This document shows, piece after piece, positions 33,360 to 42,552 of a stretch of DNA of 64,000 nucleotides. The position numbers and the translations under genes were made by a program. The notes below the pieces were generated by a model that was not told where the DNA came from, ran no database searches, and worked only from the letters and a program-made list of their open reading frames with translations. Every line of letters begins with the position of its first letter. The first letter of the stretch is position 1. Source of the DNA: Pseudoxanthomonas sacheonensis (GTDB taxonomy: Bacteria > Pseudomonadota > Gammaproteobacteria > Xanthomonadales > Xanthomonadaceae); NCBI RefSeq assembly GCF_010093305.1, contig NZ_PDWS01000005.1:1-64000 (forward strand), written 5' to 3'.

Positions 33360-33851
33360 GTGAGCAAATCGTCCCCATTCAATCTGAGATTGCATAAGAA
33401 GCCGGGTCACGCCGCACTGCGACGCGGCAGGGCGTCGGTCTCCGGACAGCGGTACCTGGTTACCTTTACAACGCATGGACGACAGGCCTTGTTCTCGAGC
33501 CATGCCATCGCTTTGGATGCCGCCAGGGAAATCCATGATCGGCGTTCATGGCAAAAGGCAACACTGCTGGCATGGGTCTTGATGCCCGATCACTGGCACG
33601 GATTGGTTGAACTTGGAGAAGACGAATCCTTGCCGGATCTCATGCGGGTGTTCAAAGCGAACGTATCTAGGCGGCTTCGCTTGCATTGGCCTGAACTGGG
33701 GCCGGTATGGGGGAAGTCCTTCCACGATCGTGCCCTGCGACGTGAAGAAGACGCAATCGCTTTGGCCCGATATATCGTGCTTAACCCAGTGCGTGCGGGA
33801 TTGGTCTGCAAGATCGGAGATTATCCTTTCTGGAATGCGGTATGGCTCTGA
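33360..33851 (+). CDS. REP-associated tyrosine transposase (RAYT, Y1_Tnp/IS200-like)
   Basis: This 163-residue protein has the HUH motif MPDHWHGLVEL (about 76-86), where His-Trp-His binds the metal. A later helix ALARYIVLNPVRAGLV holds the candidate catalytic Tyr, and a VWGKSFHDRALR motif fits the RAYT family. RAYTs are single-copy relatives of IS200/IS605 transposases that cut and move REP hairpins. REPs of one family flank the gene at 33261, 33866 and 33969. GTG 33360 is the only reasonable start, with a weak RBS. Confidence 0.92.
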   Translation: MSKSSPFNLRLHKKPGHAALRRGRASVSGQRYLVTFTTHGRQALFSSHAIALDAAREIHDRRSWQKATLLAWVLMPDHWHGLVELGEDESLPDLMRVFKANVSRRLRLHWPELGPVWGKSFHDRALRREEDAIALARYIVLNPVRAGLVCKIGDYPFWNAVWL

Positions 33852-33865
33852 GCTAGCGCCATTCT

Positions 33866-33900
33866 GTAGGAGCGACGCGAGTCGCGAAGCTCCGGAAAGT
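33866..33900 (+). repeat. REP downstream of the RAYT gene
   Basis: GTAGGAGCGACGCGAGTCGC then GAAGCTCCGGAAAGT; one base differs in the loop from the 33261 copy. It begins 15 bases after the RAYT stop. Confidence 0.9.
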
Positions 33901-33968
33901 CGGCGTTAATAACCTGCTGTCATCCATTGATCCGTGGCGATATGTGGTGGGAGGTCTCTGAGGTGTGC

Positions 33969-33996
33969 GAGCTTCGCGACTGGCGTCGCTCCTACG
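33969..33996 (-). repeat. inverted REP closing the RAYT BIME
   Basis: GAGCTTCGCGACTGGCGTCG then CTCCTACG is the same unit on the other strand. With 33866 it forms a REP pair 70 bases apart between the RAYT gene and the histidine kinase gene. Confidence 0.9.
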
Positions 33997-34001
33997 CACG
34001 C

Positions 34002-36494
34002 TCAGGCCGGGGATGCGTCCCGCGCTTGCTTGCGCGCTTCGCCCAATGCCGTTTCCAGTTCCTGTAGCCGGTAAGGTTTGGGCAATACCGAAAGTCCCAG
34101 CGCTTCCGCTTTCTGCTTCGCCGCCTCCACGTGGCCGGTGGTGAGCACTACCGGAAGCCCGGGACGGCGCAACCGGATCTCCTGCGACAGGTCGATGCCG
34201 TCCAGCTGGCCGGGCATCATCACATCGGAGAACACGATGCCGAAGGATTGCCCGCCGGCCAGCGCTCCCAGCGCGGCGTCGGCGTTCTCTACGCGGGTCA
34301 CTTCGTAGCCCAACGTGGCCAGCATTTCGCCGGTCAGCGCGGCCACTTCGTCGTCGTCTTCCACCAGCAGCAGCGATCCCTGCGCCTGGACCTGTTCACG
34401 GCCGGGCGTTTCGGATTCCTGCTTCTCCTCGTCGCCGACCGGCGATTTGTCGGTACGCGGCAGGTACAGGAAGACGGTGGTGCCTTTGCGCGGTTCGCTG
34501 TCGATGCGCACGGCGCCGCGCGAGGCTTTCGCGAACCCGTGCGCCTGCGCCAGTCCCAGTCCGGAACCCTTGCCGATTTCCTTGGTGGTGAAAAACGGCT
34601 CGAACACGCGCGCCAGCACTTCGGGCATCATCCCGGTGCCGGTGTCGGCGATGGACAATTCCACGTAGTCGCCGAACAGCTCCTCGTCGTTCAACGCGGG
34701 CGCGTTGCGCGCGCCGATGCGGATGGTGCCGCCGCCGGGCATCGCATCGCGCGCGTTGACCGCCAGGTTCAGCACCACCAGTTCGAGTTGGCCCGGGTCC
34801 ACCTCCACCGGCCACAGCCCGCTGTCGAAAGCCACTTCCACATGCACATCGCCGCGCAGGCTGCGGTCCAGCATCTCGCGCATGCCGCCGATCTTGCGCG
34901 CCAGATTCACCGCTTCCGGGCGCAACGGCTGGCGGCGCGAAAAGGCCAGCAGCTGTCGGCTCAGGCCGGCGCCTTTTTCCACCGCCTGGCGCATGCCGGC
35001 GATCACTTTCTCCCTGCGCGCCGGCGCCAGCTCGTCCATGACTTCCAATCCGCCGGAGATCACCATCAACAGGTTGTTGAAGTCGTGCGCCACGCCGCCG
35101 GTCAATTGGCCGATCGCCTCGATCTTCTGCGCCTGCCGCACCCGCGCCTCGGCCTCGGCCAGGCGCGCCTGTTCGCTCGCGCGGTCGGTCACGTCGTATA
35201 CCACCACGAACGCGCCGACCCGCTTGCCGCTGCGGTCCTTCAATGCGTTGAAACGCATGTCGTAGTGCCGCATGTCGTTGGCGGCCGAACCGAACGTCTC
35301 GGAGACATGGAAGTCCTCGCCGTTGATCGCGCGGTCCCAGAATCCGCGCATGCGTTCGCCGCGCGCGGGATCGCCTTTGAGCATCTCCAGCAGGTTGTCG
35401 CCGACCTTCGGGCGATGGCCATAGAGGCTCTCGAATTCGTCGGAATAGGATTTGTTGACCGCCAGCACGTAGTAGCACAGGTCGATGGCCATGGTATGGG
35501 TTTCGGAGAATTCCACCACGTCGGCCAGGATGTTGCGTTCGGTCACCGCATCGGCCACGCGCTGTTCCAGCGTGTCGTAGAGCTCGCGCACCGCTTCGGC
35601 GTCGGAATGGGCGCTGGTCACGTCGAAGCCTTCCATGAAGATTCCGGTTACCGCGCCCCCGGTGTCGGTGATGGGCTGGTAGACGAAGTCGACGTAACGC
35701 TCGACGCGCCGCGCGTTGGCGCCGGCGAACTCGAAGCGCGCGCCGGTGGTGGTGAAGGCCTTGCCGCTGCGGTAGACCTCGTCAAGCAGGTCGACATAGC
35801 CCTGTTTGACCGTGTCGGGCAGGGCATCGGCCACCGTCTTGCCCAGCAGGTCCTGGTTGCCGACCAGACGCATATAGGCGGGATTGACCATTTCGAATAC
35901 GTGCTGCGGCCCGCGCAGCAGGGCCATGAAGCCCGGCGCCTGCTGGAACAGGTCCTTAAGCTGGTCGCGCTCGGCCAGATGATCGTGCTGGGCGAAGGGC
36001 TGTTCGCTGCTTTCCGCGCACATCACCAGTACGCCGCCCACGCCGTGCGGTGCGTCGGGTTCGTCTATGGGACTGTAGCTGCAGGTCCAGTGCGTCTCCC
36101 CGGGGGCGTCGCTACGCGTGATCGGCGCTGGCTCGTTCTCGCTCCAGACATCGCCGCGCCCCTGCATCACTTGCTCGATCCGCGGCCCGATTAAGGGCCA
36201 GATCTCTTCCCAGCATTCGTGGCCGCGTTGGCCCAGGGCGCTGGGGTGGCGCTGGGGTCCGATCGAACGGGAGTAGGCGTCGTTGTAGAACTGGATCAGC
36301 TGCGGACCCCACCAGAGCAGCATCGGGTGCCGGGCCGACAACAGCAACCGCACCGCGGCCTTCAGTTGCGCCGGCCAGGTTTCGGGAGCGCCCAGCGGCG
36401 TAGACGCCCAATCGAAGGCCCGCGTGCGCTCGCCCATTTCGCCGCCGCCTTCCAGAAAGGCGAGCGGCCGTTTCGCGGCAGCGGGCGAGATCAT
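34002..36494 (-). CDS. hybrid sensor histidine kinase (PAS-HisKA-HATPase-REC)
   Basis: This protein of 830 residues has a GAF/PAS-like N-terminus (GAPETWPAQLKAAVRLLL). A PAS domain follows (FQQAPGFMALLRGPQHVFEM, about 180-300), then a second PAS (about 330-455). The HisKA box is AIGQLTGGVAHDFNNLL (phospho-His near 478). A HATPase (NARDAMPGGG, GLGLAQAHGF) and a C-terminal receiver (LLLVEDDDEV, FSDVMMPG) complete it. No membrane helix is seen, so the signal is probably cytoplasmic. The closing REC suggests phosphorelay. ATG 36494 is chosen for GGGGAAG upstream. Confidence 0.9.
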   Translation of the reverse strand: MISPAAAKRPLAFLEGGGEMGERTRAFDWASTPLGAPETWPAQLKAAVRLLLSARHPMLLWWGPQLIQFYNDAYSRSIGPQRHPSALGQRGHECWEEIWPLIGPRIEQVMQGRGDVWSENEPAPITRSDAPGETHWTCSYSPIDEPDAPHGVGGVLVMCAESSEQPFAQHDHLAERDQLKDLFQQAPGFMALLRGPQHVFEMVNPAYMRLVGNQDLLGKTVADALPDTVKQGYVDLLDEVYRSGKAFTTTGARFEFAGANARRVERYVDFVYQPITDTGGAVTGIFMEGFDVTSAHSDAEAVRELYDTLEQRVADAVTERNILADVVEFSETHTMAIDLCYYVLAVNKSYSDEFESLYGHRPKVGDNLLEMLKGDPARGERMRGFWDRAINGEDFHVSETFGSAANDMRHYDMRFNALKDRSGKRVGAFVVVYDVTDRASEQARLAEAEARVRQAQKIEAIGQLTGGVAHDFNNLLMVISGGLEVMDELAPARREKVIAGMRQAVEKGAGLSRQLLAFSRRQPLRPEAVNLARKIGGMREMLDRSLRGDVHVEVAFDSGLWPVEVDPGQLELVVLNLAVNARDAMPGGGTIRIGARNAPALNDEELFGDYVELSIADTGTGMMPEVLARVFEPFFTTKEIGKGSGLGLAQAHGFAKASRGAVRIDSEPRKGTTVFLYLPRTDKSPVGDEEKQESETPGREQVQAQGSLLLVEDDDEVAALTGEMLATLGYEVTRVENADAALGALAGGQSFGIVFSDVMMPGQLDGIDLSQEIRLRRPGLPVVLTTGHVEAAKQKAEALGLSVLPKPYRLQELETALGEARKQARDASPA

Positions 36495-36647
36495 CGGCTT
36501 CCCCGGAAGGATCGGACGGGTCCATCTTATGCCTGACTTCCCGTGAAAAAGCCGTGTGCTGTCCACTTTCCCCTTCGCAGAAGCGGCATTTCGGACTTCA
36601 GCGCGCGAGCCGAAAATTCCTCCGGACTTCCACCGCGTTCAGCCGTG

Positions 36648-36920
36648 CTACTCCGCGGTGGTCGGATCGATAATGGCCAGAACTTCGGAAACGCGGTTGG
36701 CGGGAAAGCCGCCCTGTTGGGCGTGGTCGCGGACCATCTGTTCGTTCGGTGCGCGGTACAGGCAGTAGATCCTGTCGCCGGTGACGTAGCTGTGGATCCA
36801 CTGGATCTGCGGGCCCATGTCGTTCAGCACGCCGCAGGAAGCCTGGGAAATGTTCTTGAGCTCCTCGGCCGACAACTTGCCGGCGCCGGGGATGTCGCGT
36901 TCGATCACGTATTTGGGCAT
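36648..36920 (-). CDS. DUF4242 small protein
   Basis: This 90-residue protein matches the DUF4242 (SCO4226-like, nickel-binding) family: MPKYVIERDIPGAGKLSAEE, HSYVTGDRIYCLYRAPNEQM and ANRVSEVLAIIDPTTAE. It is a small ferredoxin-like fold, found free in the cytoplasm. Some relatives bind nickel; no function is proven here. The RBS AGGAGG lies further than usual upstream; the frame continues to 37106 without a better start. Confidence 0.85.
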   Translation of the reverse strand: MPKYVIERDIPGAGKLSAEELKNISQASCGVLNDMGPQIQWIHSYVTGDRIYCLYRAPNEQMVRDHAQQGGFPANRVSEVLAIIDPTTAE

Positions 36921-37023
36921 GAGGGCGGCTCCACATGGTTGGTTCCTCCTGTAACGGCGCACGGTGATTGGTTCGGCCACACGGGCGATGCGATCGCGGT
37001 GCTGCCGATCAGGGTGCTGCCGA

Positions 37024-38898
37024 TCAGTGCCGAATGGCAGGATCGTCCGTCGGCAGCAATTGCCAGGTATTGCGGCCGGCGCTCTTGGCGGCGTACAGGG
37101 CCGCATCGGCCGCGGCGGTCAGGTTCTTGGCTACGGCCGGGTGCGCCGAATACGCGATGCCGATGCTGGTGGTGACGTGCAAAGTGGTTCCCTCCACCAC
37201 GATATCTTCGCTCATCGCCTCGATCAGCTTGCCGGCGATCGCCTCGGCGGTTTCCGGCACCGACAGATCCTCGATCAGCACCACGAATTCGTCGCCGCCC
37301 AGCCGCGCCACCAGATCGCCCGAGCGCACGCATGCGCTGAGGCGTTGGCCGAACACGCGCAGCACTTCATCGCCCGCCGCATGTCCGTGGGTGTCGTTGA
37401 CCTGCTTGAAGTGATCGATGTCCATGTACATCAGCGCTACCGCCAGCCCCTGCCGCCGCGACCGCCCCAGCGCATGCGTCAGCCGCTCGTCGAACTGGCG
37501 CCGGTTGGCCAGGCCGGTCAGGCTGTCGAGATGCGCCTGCGCTTCCAGTTCGTCTCGGCTCGCCTTCAATGCCTGCTCGGCGGCCACGCGCTGTGAGACA
37601 TCGCGACCGGCGAAAATGATGTCCGTGGTATCGCCGTCCGCACTGGGGATCGACCGCGCCGCGGCCTCCATCCATACGTAATGCCCGTCCTTGTGGCGCA
37701 GGCGATAGATCGCGGTCACCGGATGGCCCGATGCGAGCACCGAGGCGATCGTTTGTTGCTGCACGGCGTAGTCTTCGGGGTGCACCAGGACCTGATTGGG
37801 TTTGAGCAGCTCGGCCGGTTCCCAGCCCAGCACGTCCCGTGCCGACGGCGAAACGTAGAGCCTTTGTCCGTCCGCCCGCATCCGCACCACGACATCGTGC
37901 GAATAGTCCGCCAGCATCCGGTAGCGCTGTTCGCTCTCGCGCACGCGGGCCGTCAGCCGCGCGCGTTCGGCCATGCTCAGCGCCACCGGAAAACTCATCA
38001 GACAGGCGGTGCCGACGAACAACTGAAGCAGGATGGTGCGCTGGACAAGGCTGCTCTCATCCACCAAGGCCAGCGGCCCATGGCCCAGCGCGGTGGCGAT
38101 GCCGCCGATGATGGCCAGCAGCGAAATGCCGACCACAACGCCGGCGAAGCGATGCCGGAAAACCCCGTACAGCAACGGCGGATAGACCAGGAACAACAGT
38201 GGATAAGCGGACTGGTAGAACACCGCGCCGCACACCGCAGCGATCAGCAGCATGTCGGCCAGGAAAAACCAGCGCCGCCCGGGAACGTCGCTCAGGCCGA
38301 TGCCCTTGCGGTGGGCCACCAGCGTCAGCGTCGCCACGATCACCATGCCGACCACATGCGCCGAATACCAGATCAGGAAAGCGGTCAGGAACGGCGTGTG
38401 GGAAGTGGCGGACACCACTGCGCTGGCCAGCAGGCCGGAGACGGCGCAGGCCGCCAGCGTACTGCTGGTGGCGATGCCTCCCAGGCCGAGCCAACGCGTG
38501 GGATTGCCGACATCCGGGACCAGCCGCCGGACCGCGCTGGCGACGATCAGCACTTCGAGCAGATTGAAAGCGCCGAACGCGAAGCCGGAGCCCACGCTGT
38601 CGCCGGACAGCAGCCGCACCGCAAGTTCGGCGCCGAAACCGGCGCCCACATAGCCCGGCCAGAGTGCGGTCCGGCGCGACAGCAGCCAGCCGACGAATAT
38701 GCCGCTGCTTACCCATACCGCGGAAACCTCGCCGGGCAGGCGCGTGACGTTCAAAGACACCCCGGCCGTGGCGCCGATCAGCAACGCCATGAGTGCCCGG
38801 TCCCGCCAGAGCCGGATGCGATGCGATTGTGAGGACGTGTCGTCGTTCAACAGTGGACATCCTGCCCAGTGCGGCACCGGAAGCTTATCGGGGCGCAT
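37024..38898 (-). CDS. MASE1-PAS-GGDEF diguanylate cyclase
   Basis: This 624-residue protein has a MASE1 sensor of about eight helices in residues 35-305 (WVSSGIFVGWLLSRRTALWP is typical). A PAS domain follows at about 325-440 (YRMLADYSHDVVVRMRADGQ), then GGDEF (about 450-615) with an intact active site (LGGDEF) and a complete I-site RSGD five residues before it. It should make c-di-GMP and be feedback-inhibited. No EAL domain is present. The start has no obvious RBS, so a later in-frame start is possible. Confidence 0.9.
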   Translation of the reverse strand: MRPDKLPVPHWAGCPLLNDDTSSQSHRIRLWRDRALMALLIGATAGVSLNVTRLPGEVSAVWVSSGIFVGWLLSRRTALWPGYVGAGFGAELAVRLLSGDSVGSGFAFGAFNLLEVLIVASAVRRLVPDVGNPTRWLGLGGIATSSTLAACAVSGLLASAVVSATSHTPFLTAFLIWYSAHVVGMVIVATLTLVAHRKGIGLSDVPGRRWFFLADMLLIAAVCGAVFYQSAYPLLFLVYPPLLYGVFRHRFAGVVVGISLLAIIGGIATALGHGPLALVDESSLVQRTILLQLFVGTACLMSFPVALSMAERARLTARVRESEQRYRMLADYSHDVVVRMRADGQRLYVSPSARDVLGWEPAELLKPNQVLVHPEDYAVQQQTIASVLASGHPVTAIYRLRHKDGHYVWMEAAARSIPSADGDTTDIIFAGRDVSQRVAAEQALKASRDELEAQAHLDSLTGLANRRQFDERLTHALGRSRRQGLAVALMYMDIDHFKQVNDTHGHAAGDEVLRVFGQRLSACVRSGDLVARLGGDEFVVLIEDLSVPETAEAIAGKLIEAMSEDIVVEGTTLHVTTSIGIAYSAHPAVAKNLTAAADAALYAAKSAGRNTWQLLPTDDPAIRH

Positions 38899-38979
38899 GT
38901 GAGCGCATGTGATGGCCGGAGTCCACGGGGATTGCGGGGAAGTGCGGCTTCCATCACTTCACCTGCTGCGGCGCGACAT

Positions 38980-39013
38980 ATAAAGGCCCGGCACATAAAG
39001 GCCCGGCACATGA
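38980..39013. repeat. short tandem repeat GGCCCGGCACATAAA
   Basis: Two full copies and one partial copy of a 15-base unit (AAAGGCCCGGCACAT) lie just before the terminator at 39014-39039. It is a local duplication with no visible coding role. Confidence 0.7.
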
Positions 39014-39039
39014 AAAAGCCCCGCCTGGGCGGGGCTTTT
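39014..39039. terminator. bidirectional rho-independent terminator
   Basis: AAAAGCCCCGCC (39014-39025) pairs perfectly with GGCGGGGCTTTT (39028-39039). It stands on the 3' side of the RcnB-like gene (- strand) and can also stop rightward reads. Confidence 0.9.
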
Positions 39040-39066
39040 CTGTTGCGACTCGTCGCCGGCACGGAC

Positions 39067-39465
39067 TCAGTAGCCCAGCGCCTGCGAGATCAGGCCGCTG
39101 GCGACTTCCACCAGCAGATAGCGGTCGTCTGCAGGGCGTACCCAGCGATAACCGCGCGGCGGCGCGGCCAGATGGTAGCGACGGTAGTCGGTCACGTAAT
39201 AGCGCGGTTGCAGATAGACCACCGGGGCGTGCATGCCGCGACGATAACCGTGCTTGACCTGGCCCAGATGGCGGCCGTTGTCGTGACCACGGTCGTCATA
39301 GCGGCGGTCGTAGCGGTCGTCGTCATCGCGGTCGCGGCGGTCGTTGTAACCGTAGCGGTCGTCGTCGTAGCGGTCGTGCTTGTCCTTGTCATGATCGCGC
39401 GCCATGGCCGCGGCGGAAGACAGCAGCAGGACGGCGATGGACGTGGTGAGCAGCAGTCGTTTCAT
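39067..39465 (-). CDS. RcnB-like periplasmic protein
   Basis: This 132-residue protein has a signal peptide (MKRLLLTTSIAVLLLSSAAA) and then a very Asp/Arg/His/Tyr-rich segment (about 23-65) able to bind metal. The RcnB ending follows: YYVTDYRRYHLAAPPRGYRW and VEVASGLISQAL. In E. coli RcnB affects nickel/cobalt homeostasis; here this is inference. RBS GGGAG precedes ATG 39465. The repetitive Asp-Arg stretch is low in complexity. Confidence 0.85.
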   Translation of the reverse strand: MKRLLLTTSIAVLLLSSAAAMARDHDKDKHDRYDDDRYGYNDRRDRDDDDRYDRRYDDRGHDNGRHLGQVKHGYRRGMHAPVVYLQPRYYVTDYRRYHLAAPPRGYRWVRPADDRYLLVEVASGLISQALGY

Positions 39466-39610
39466 GATGGGACTCCCTGTGGGGTTGGTGCATGGCAAGG
39501 CTAGGCGTGCTTGCCTGAACAGGGATCTTTTTTGCTGACGATTGACCGCGCATGCGTTCAGGTTCGAGGATGGCAGCCCCGCTCTGCCTGCGTTTGCGCT
39601 GGAGAACCCC

Positions 39611-39997
39611 ATGCCGTTCGTACGAATCGATCTTCTGGAAGGCAAGTCCGCCGATTACCTGGCCGGTCTCGGCGAGGTCGTCTACGAAGCGATGCGAGCG
39701 ACGTTGAATGTGCCTGCCGACGACCGCTTTCAGGTCATCGCCCAGCACAAGCCTGGCACGCTGTTCATCGATGGGCGTTATCTGGGCATCCAGCGCAGCA
39801 GCGAATGCGTGCTGATCCAGGTCACCCTCAATGCCGGACGCAGCGTGGAAATGAAGAAGGACTTCTATCGAGCGGTCGCCGACGGCCTGCATGCGCGGCT
39901 CGCTTTGCGCAAGGAAGACGTGTTCATCAATCTGGTGGAAGTGGCGAAAGAGAACTGGTCGTTCGGCAACGGCGAGGCGCAGTACGCGGATCCTTGA
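39611..39997 (+). CDS. tautomerase-superfamily protein
   Basis: This 128-residue protein begins MPFVRIDLLEG, giving the conserved Pro2 that becomes the N-terminal catalytic base in 4-OT/MIF-like tautomerases. Two beta-alpha-beta halves are visible, with the second around VEMKKDFYRAVADGLH. The substrate is unknown. The GGAGA just upstream of ATG 39611, and the need for Pro at position 2, fix the start. Confidence 0.85.
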   Translation: MPFVRIDLLEGKSADYLAGLGEVVYEAMRATLNVPADDRFQVIAQHKPGTLFIDGRYLGIQRSSECVLIQVTLNAGRSVEMKKDFYRAVADGLHARLALRKEDVFINLVEVAKENWSFGNGEAQYADP

Positions 39998-40063
39998 GCG
40001 ATCGGCTGCCGATCGCCGCCCAGGCCGCCATGCGGACGCATGGCGGTCATCGCACCGCATGCG

Positions 40064-40303
40064 CTAACGCGCGCGCGGCTTTACCGCAGGCGCGGATTTG
40101 AGCACCTCGCCTTTCTGGGCCGGGGCCACGGTCTGCAGCACACGGGTCACGCCCAGTTTTTCCACTTTGCCGCCGGATTTCTCGTAATCGGCAATATCGC
40201 TGGCGATACGCTCGCTTTCCAGGCGCTTGTGCGGATTGCCATCGCTGCCGGCGGGCGGTCCCTTGGGGGTCGGTCCCTTGCCGCTGGTTTTCTTCGCTTT
40301 CAT
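40064..40303 (-). CDS. small basic hypothetical protein
   Basis: This 79-residue protein has a Lys/Pro/Gly-rich start (MKAKKTSGKGPTPKGPPAGS), an amphipathic middle (KRLESERIASDIADYEKSGG) and a basic end. The excellent RBS AGGAGGGG seven bases before ATG 40303 supports translation. No family is recognised. Confidence 0.7.
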   Translation of the reverse strand: MKAKKTSGKGPTPKGPPAGSDGNPHKRLESERIASDIADYEKSGGKVEKLGVTRVLQTVAPAQKGEVLKSAPAVKPRAR

Positions 40304-40622
40304 CAATCCCCTCCTGCGGGGTGGCGGAAGCCTCATGCCTCCAGATCGGAGGCCGCCAATTGCGACTTCCACCCCCACTATGCGCCTTTAAGCGGCAGGA
40401 GGGTGTGATCGCAGTGCCGGCGAAAACCCGGGCCAGGCAACTGCTTCCGGCCAATACCGCCTCGCGGCCCGTCCTGGCGCGCACAAATGCGGTCCGGGGA
40501 ACCGTTTCCGCAACAGCGCTTTCCACAAGCGGTACGGGCTGGTTCAGCGCCGCCGGCTCTTCTCGCCGCTGGAGCCGTGTTGTCTAATCGGCGCGGGGAT
40601 TCGAAGCAAGGACAGGGGCGGA
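40304..40622. other. divergent intergenic region
   Basis: This 319-base stretch separates the small basic protein gene from the S9 peptidase gene, and must hold both promoters. I see no RNA gene or repeat. TTGTCTAATC near 40578-40587 is the best -10-like text before the peptidase. Confidence 0.4.
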
Positions 40623-42551
40623 ATGAAAAGCCGGATGCGATGGGCGGGCTTGGGGTTGCTGTGCGTGGCGGCAACGGCGCAGGCGCAGGTCGACCTGGAG
40701 CCGTTTTTGAAACGGGACATGATCAGCGCATTGAAGATCTCGCCGACCGGCGAGTACTACGCGATGACGGTACCGATGGAGGACCGCACGGCGCTGAGCA
40801 TCCTGCGCCGCAGCGACAGGAAACTGACGGCCAAAGTAAGCGGCGTCAAGAATTCGCTCGTCGACGATTTCTGGTGGGTCAACAACGAGCGCCTGGTGAT
40901 CAGCATGGCCGAGAAATTCGGCAGCGAGGACCAGCCCGGCCTGACCGGGGAGCTGCACGGCATCAACGCCGACGGCAGCGATTCGAGGCGGTTGTTCGCG
41001 CGCTTCGGCGTGGGAGGCGGGGATCCGGTGCCGATGGCCGCTTTCATGGTGGACACGTTGCGCGGGGACGATAGCAACGTGTTGATCAGCGTGCGTACGT
41101 TCGACAAGAATCCGGTGACGCGTGTGGAGAAGCTGGATGTCTATACGCGCAAGCGCGTGCGCGTGGCGACGGCGCCGTTGCGCGGCGCGCGGTTCGCTTC
41201 GGACGCGGCCGGGGTAGTGCGTTTCGCCCAAGGGGCGGACAACCAGAACAACAGCAAGCTCTATTACCGCGAAGACGACAAAGCCGAATGGCGTTTGCTC
41301 AACGACGAAGCGCAGACCCACCGCCGCGAATGGCCGTTGGGACTGTCGGAGGATGGCGCGAGCGCCTATCTGCAGGCCGAGAACAACGAAGGCACCGACG
41401 CCATCGTGGTCATGGACCTGGCCTCGGGCTCGCGTACCGAGAAGCTGCGGGATCCGGCGGTCGATCCCTATTCGGTCATCCACGATCGCAGCGATTGGAT
41501 CCCGATCGGCGCTTTCTTCATGCACGAACGCATGCAGACCCGTTTCTTCGACAATCAATCGAAGACCGCCAGGCTCTACCGCACGCTGGAGAAGGCGTTC
41601 CCGGGAAATGCGGTGCATGTGACCTCCTCCACCGCCGACGGCAAGCTGCTGGTATTCAGGACCTGGAGCGATACCAGTCCCGGCGACTACTACCTCTACG
41701 ATGCCGAAGACCGCCGCGCCGATCTGATCTTCAGCCAGCGCAGCTGGTTCGATCCCGAACATATGGCTCCCTTGCGGGCCATCGAACTGAAGGCGCGCGA
41801 CGGCTTGACGCTGCGCGGTTATCTGACCGTGCCCAGGGGCGCCGAGGCGAAGAACCTGCCGATGGTGGTCGTGCCGCACGGCGGTCCGTACGGCGTTTTC
41901 GACGAGTGGGGCTTCGACGACGAAGCGCAGATGCTGAGCCAGGCCGGCTACGCGGTGCTGCGCGTCAACTTCCGCGGTTCCGGCAACTACGGCAGGAGCT
42001 TCCTCGGCGCGGGCGCACGCGAGTGGGGTTTGAAGATGCAGGACGATGTGACCGACGCCACCCGCTGGGCGATCGCGCAGCAGATCGCCGATCCCCGGCG
42101 CATCTGCATCTATGGGGCCAGCTACGGCGGTTACGCCGCGCTGGCCGGAGTGAGCAAGGAACCCGACCTCTACCGCTGCGCCGTCGGCTACGTGGGCGTG
42201 TACGACCTGACCATGATGCATAGGGTCGAATCGCGCGAAAGCACCTCCATGCGCAACTGGACCGCGGACTGGCTGGGCGAACGCGATTCGCTGGCGGCGG
42301 TATCGCCGACCAGCAACGCCGCGCGCATCAAGACGCCGGTGTTCCTGGCCGCAGGCGGCGAGGACGAGACCGCGCCCATCGCCCACAGCAAGCGCATGGA
42401 AAAAGCCTTGAAATCCGCCGGCGTCCCGGTCGAGACGCTGTATTTCGACACCGAAGGCCACGGCTTCTACACCGAACCGCACCGGCGCGAGTTCTACACC
42501 AAACTGCTGGATTTCCTGAGCCGCAACCTTGGCGGCGCCAAGGCCAAGTAG
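40623..42551 (+). CDS. secreted S9-family (prolyl oligopeptidase-type) peptidase
   Basis: This 642-residue protein has a signal peptide (AGLGLLCVAATAQAQ). An N-terminal seven-bladed-propeller-like region follows to about 370, then a C-terminal alpha/beta hydrolase. The nucleophile motif GASYGG is near 501-506, the acid region is AGGEDETAP and the His is in TEGHGFY. It belongs to the acylaminoacyl/dipeptidyl peptidase branch of S9 and should hydrolyse small peptides in the periplasm. It is monocistronic; the convergent YCII gene ends two bases after its stop. Confidence 0.9.
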   Translation: MKSRMRWAGLGLLCVAATAQAQVDLEPFLKRDMISALKISPTGEYYAMTVPMEDRTALSILRRSDRKLTAKVSGVKNSLVDDFWWVNNERLVISMAEKFGSEDQPGLTGELHGINADGSDSRRLFARFGVGGGDPVPMAAFMVDTLRGDDSNVLISVRTFDKNPVTRVEKLDVYTRKRVRVATAPLRGARFASDAAGVVRFAQGADNQNNSKLYYREDDKAEWRLLNDEAQTHRREWPLGLSEDGASAYLQAENNEGTDAIVVMDLASGSRTEKLRDPAVDPYSVIHDRSDWIPIGAFFMHERMQTRFFDNQSKTARLYRTLEKAFPGNAVHVTSSTADGKLLVFRTWSDTSPGDYYLYDAEDRRADLIFSQRSWFDPEHMAPLRAIELKARDGLTLRGYLTVPRGAEAKNLPMVVVPHGGPYGVFDEWGFDDEAQMLSQAGYAVLRVNFRGSGNYGRSFLGAGAREWGLKMQDDVTDATRWAIAQQIADPRRICIYGASYGGYAALAGVSKEPDLYRCAVGYVGVYDLTMMHRVESRESTSMRNWTADWLGERDSLAAVSPTSNAARIKTPVFLAAGGEDETAPIAHSKRMEKALKSAGVPVETLYFDTEGHGFYTEPHRREFYTKLLDFLSRNLGGAKAK

Positions 42552-42552
42552 C

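Noticed and set aside
34131-36194. A 687-codon open frame on +
   Set aside because: Antisense to the hybrid histidine kinase, whose domains are unmistakable; no family or RBS supports the + frame.
40584-42482. A 632-codon open frame on -
   Set aside because: Antisense to the S9 peptidase gene with intact catalytic motifs.
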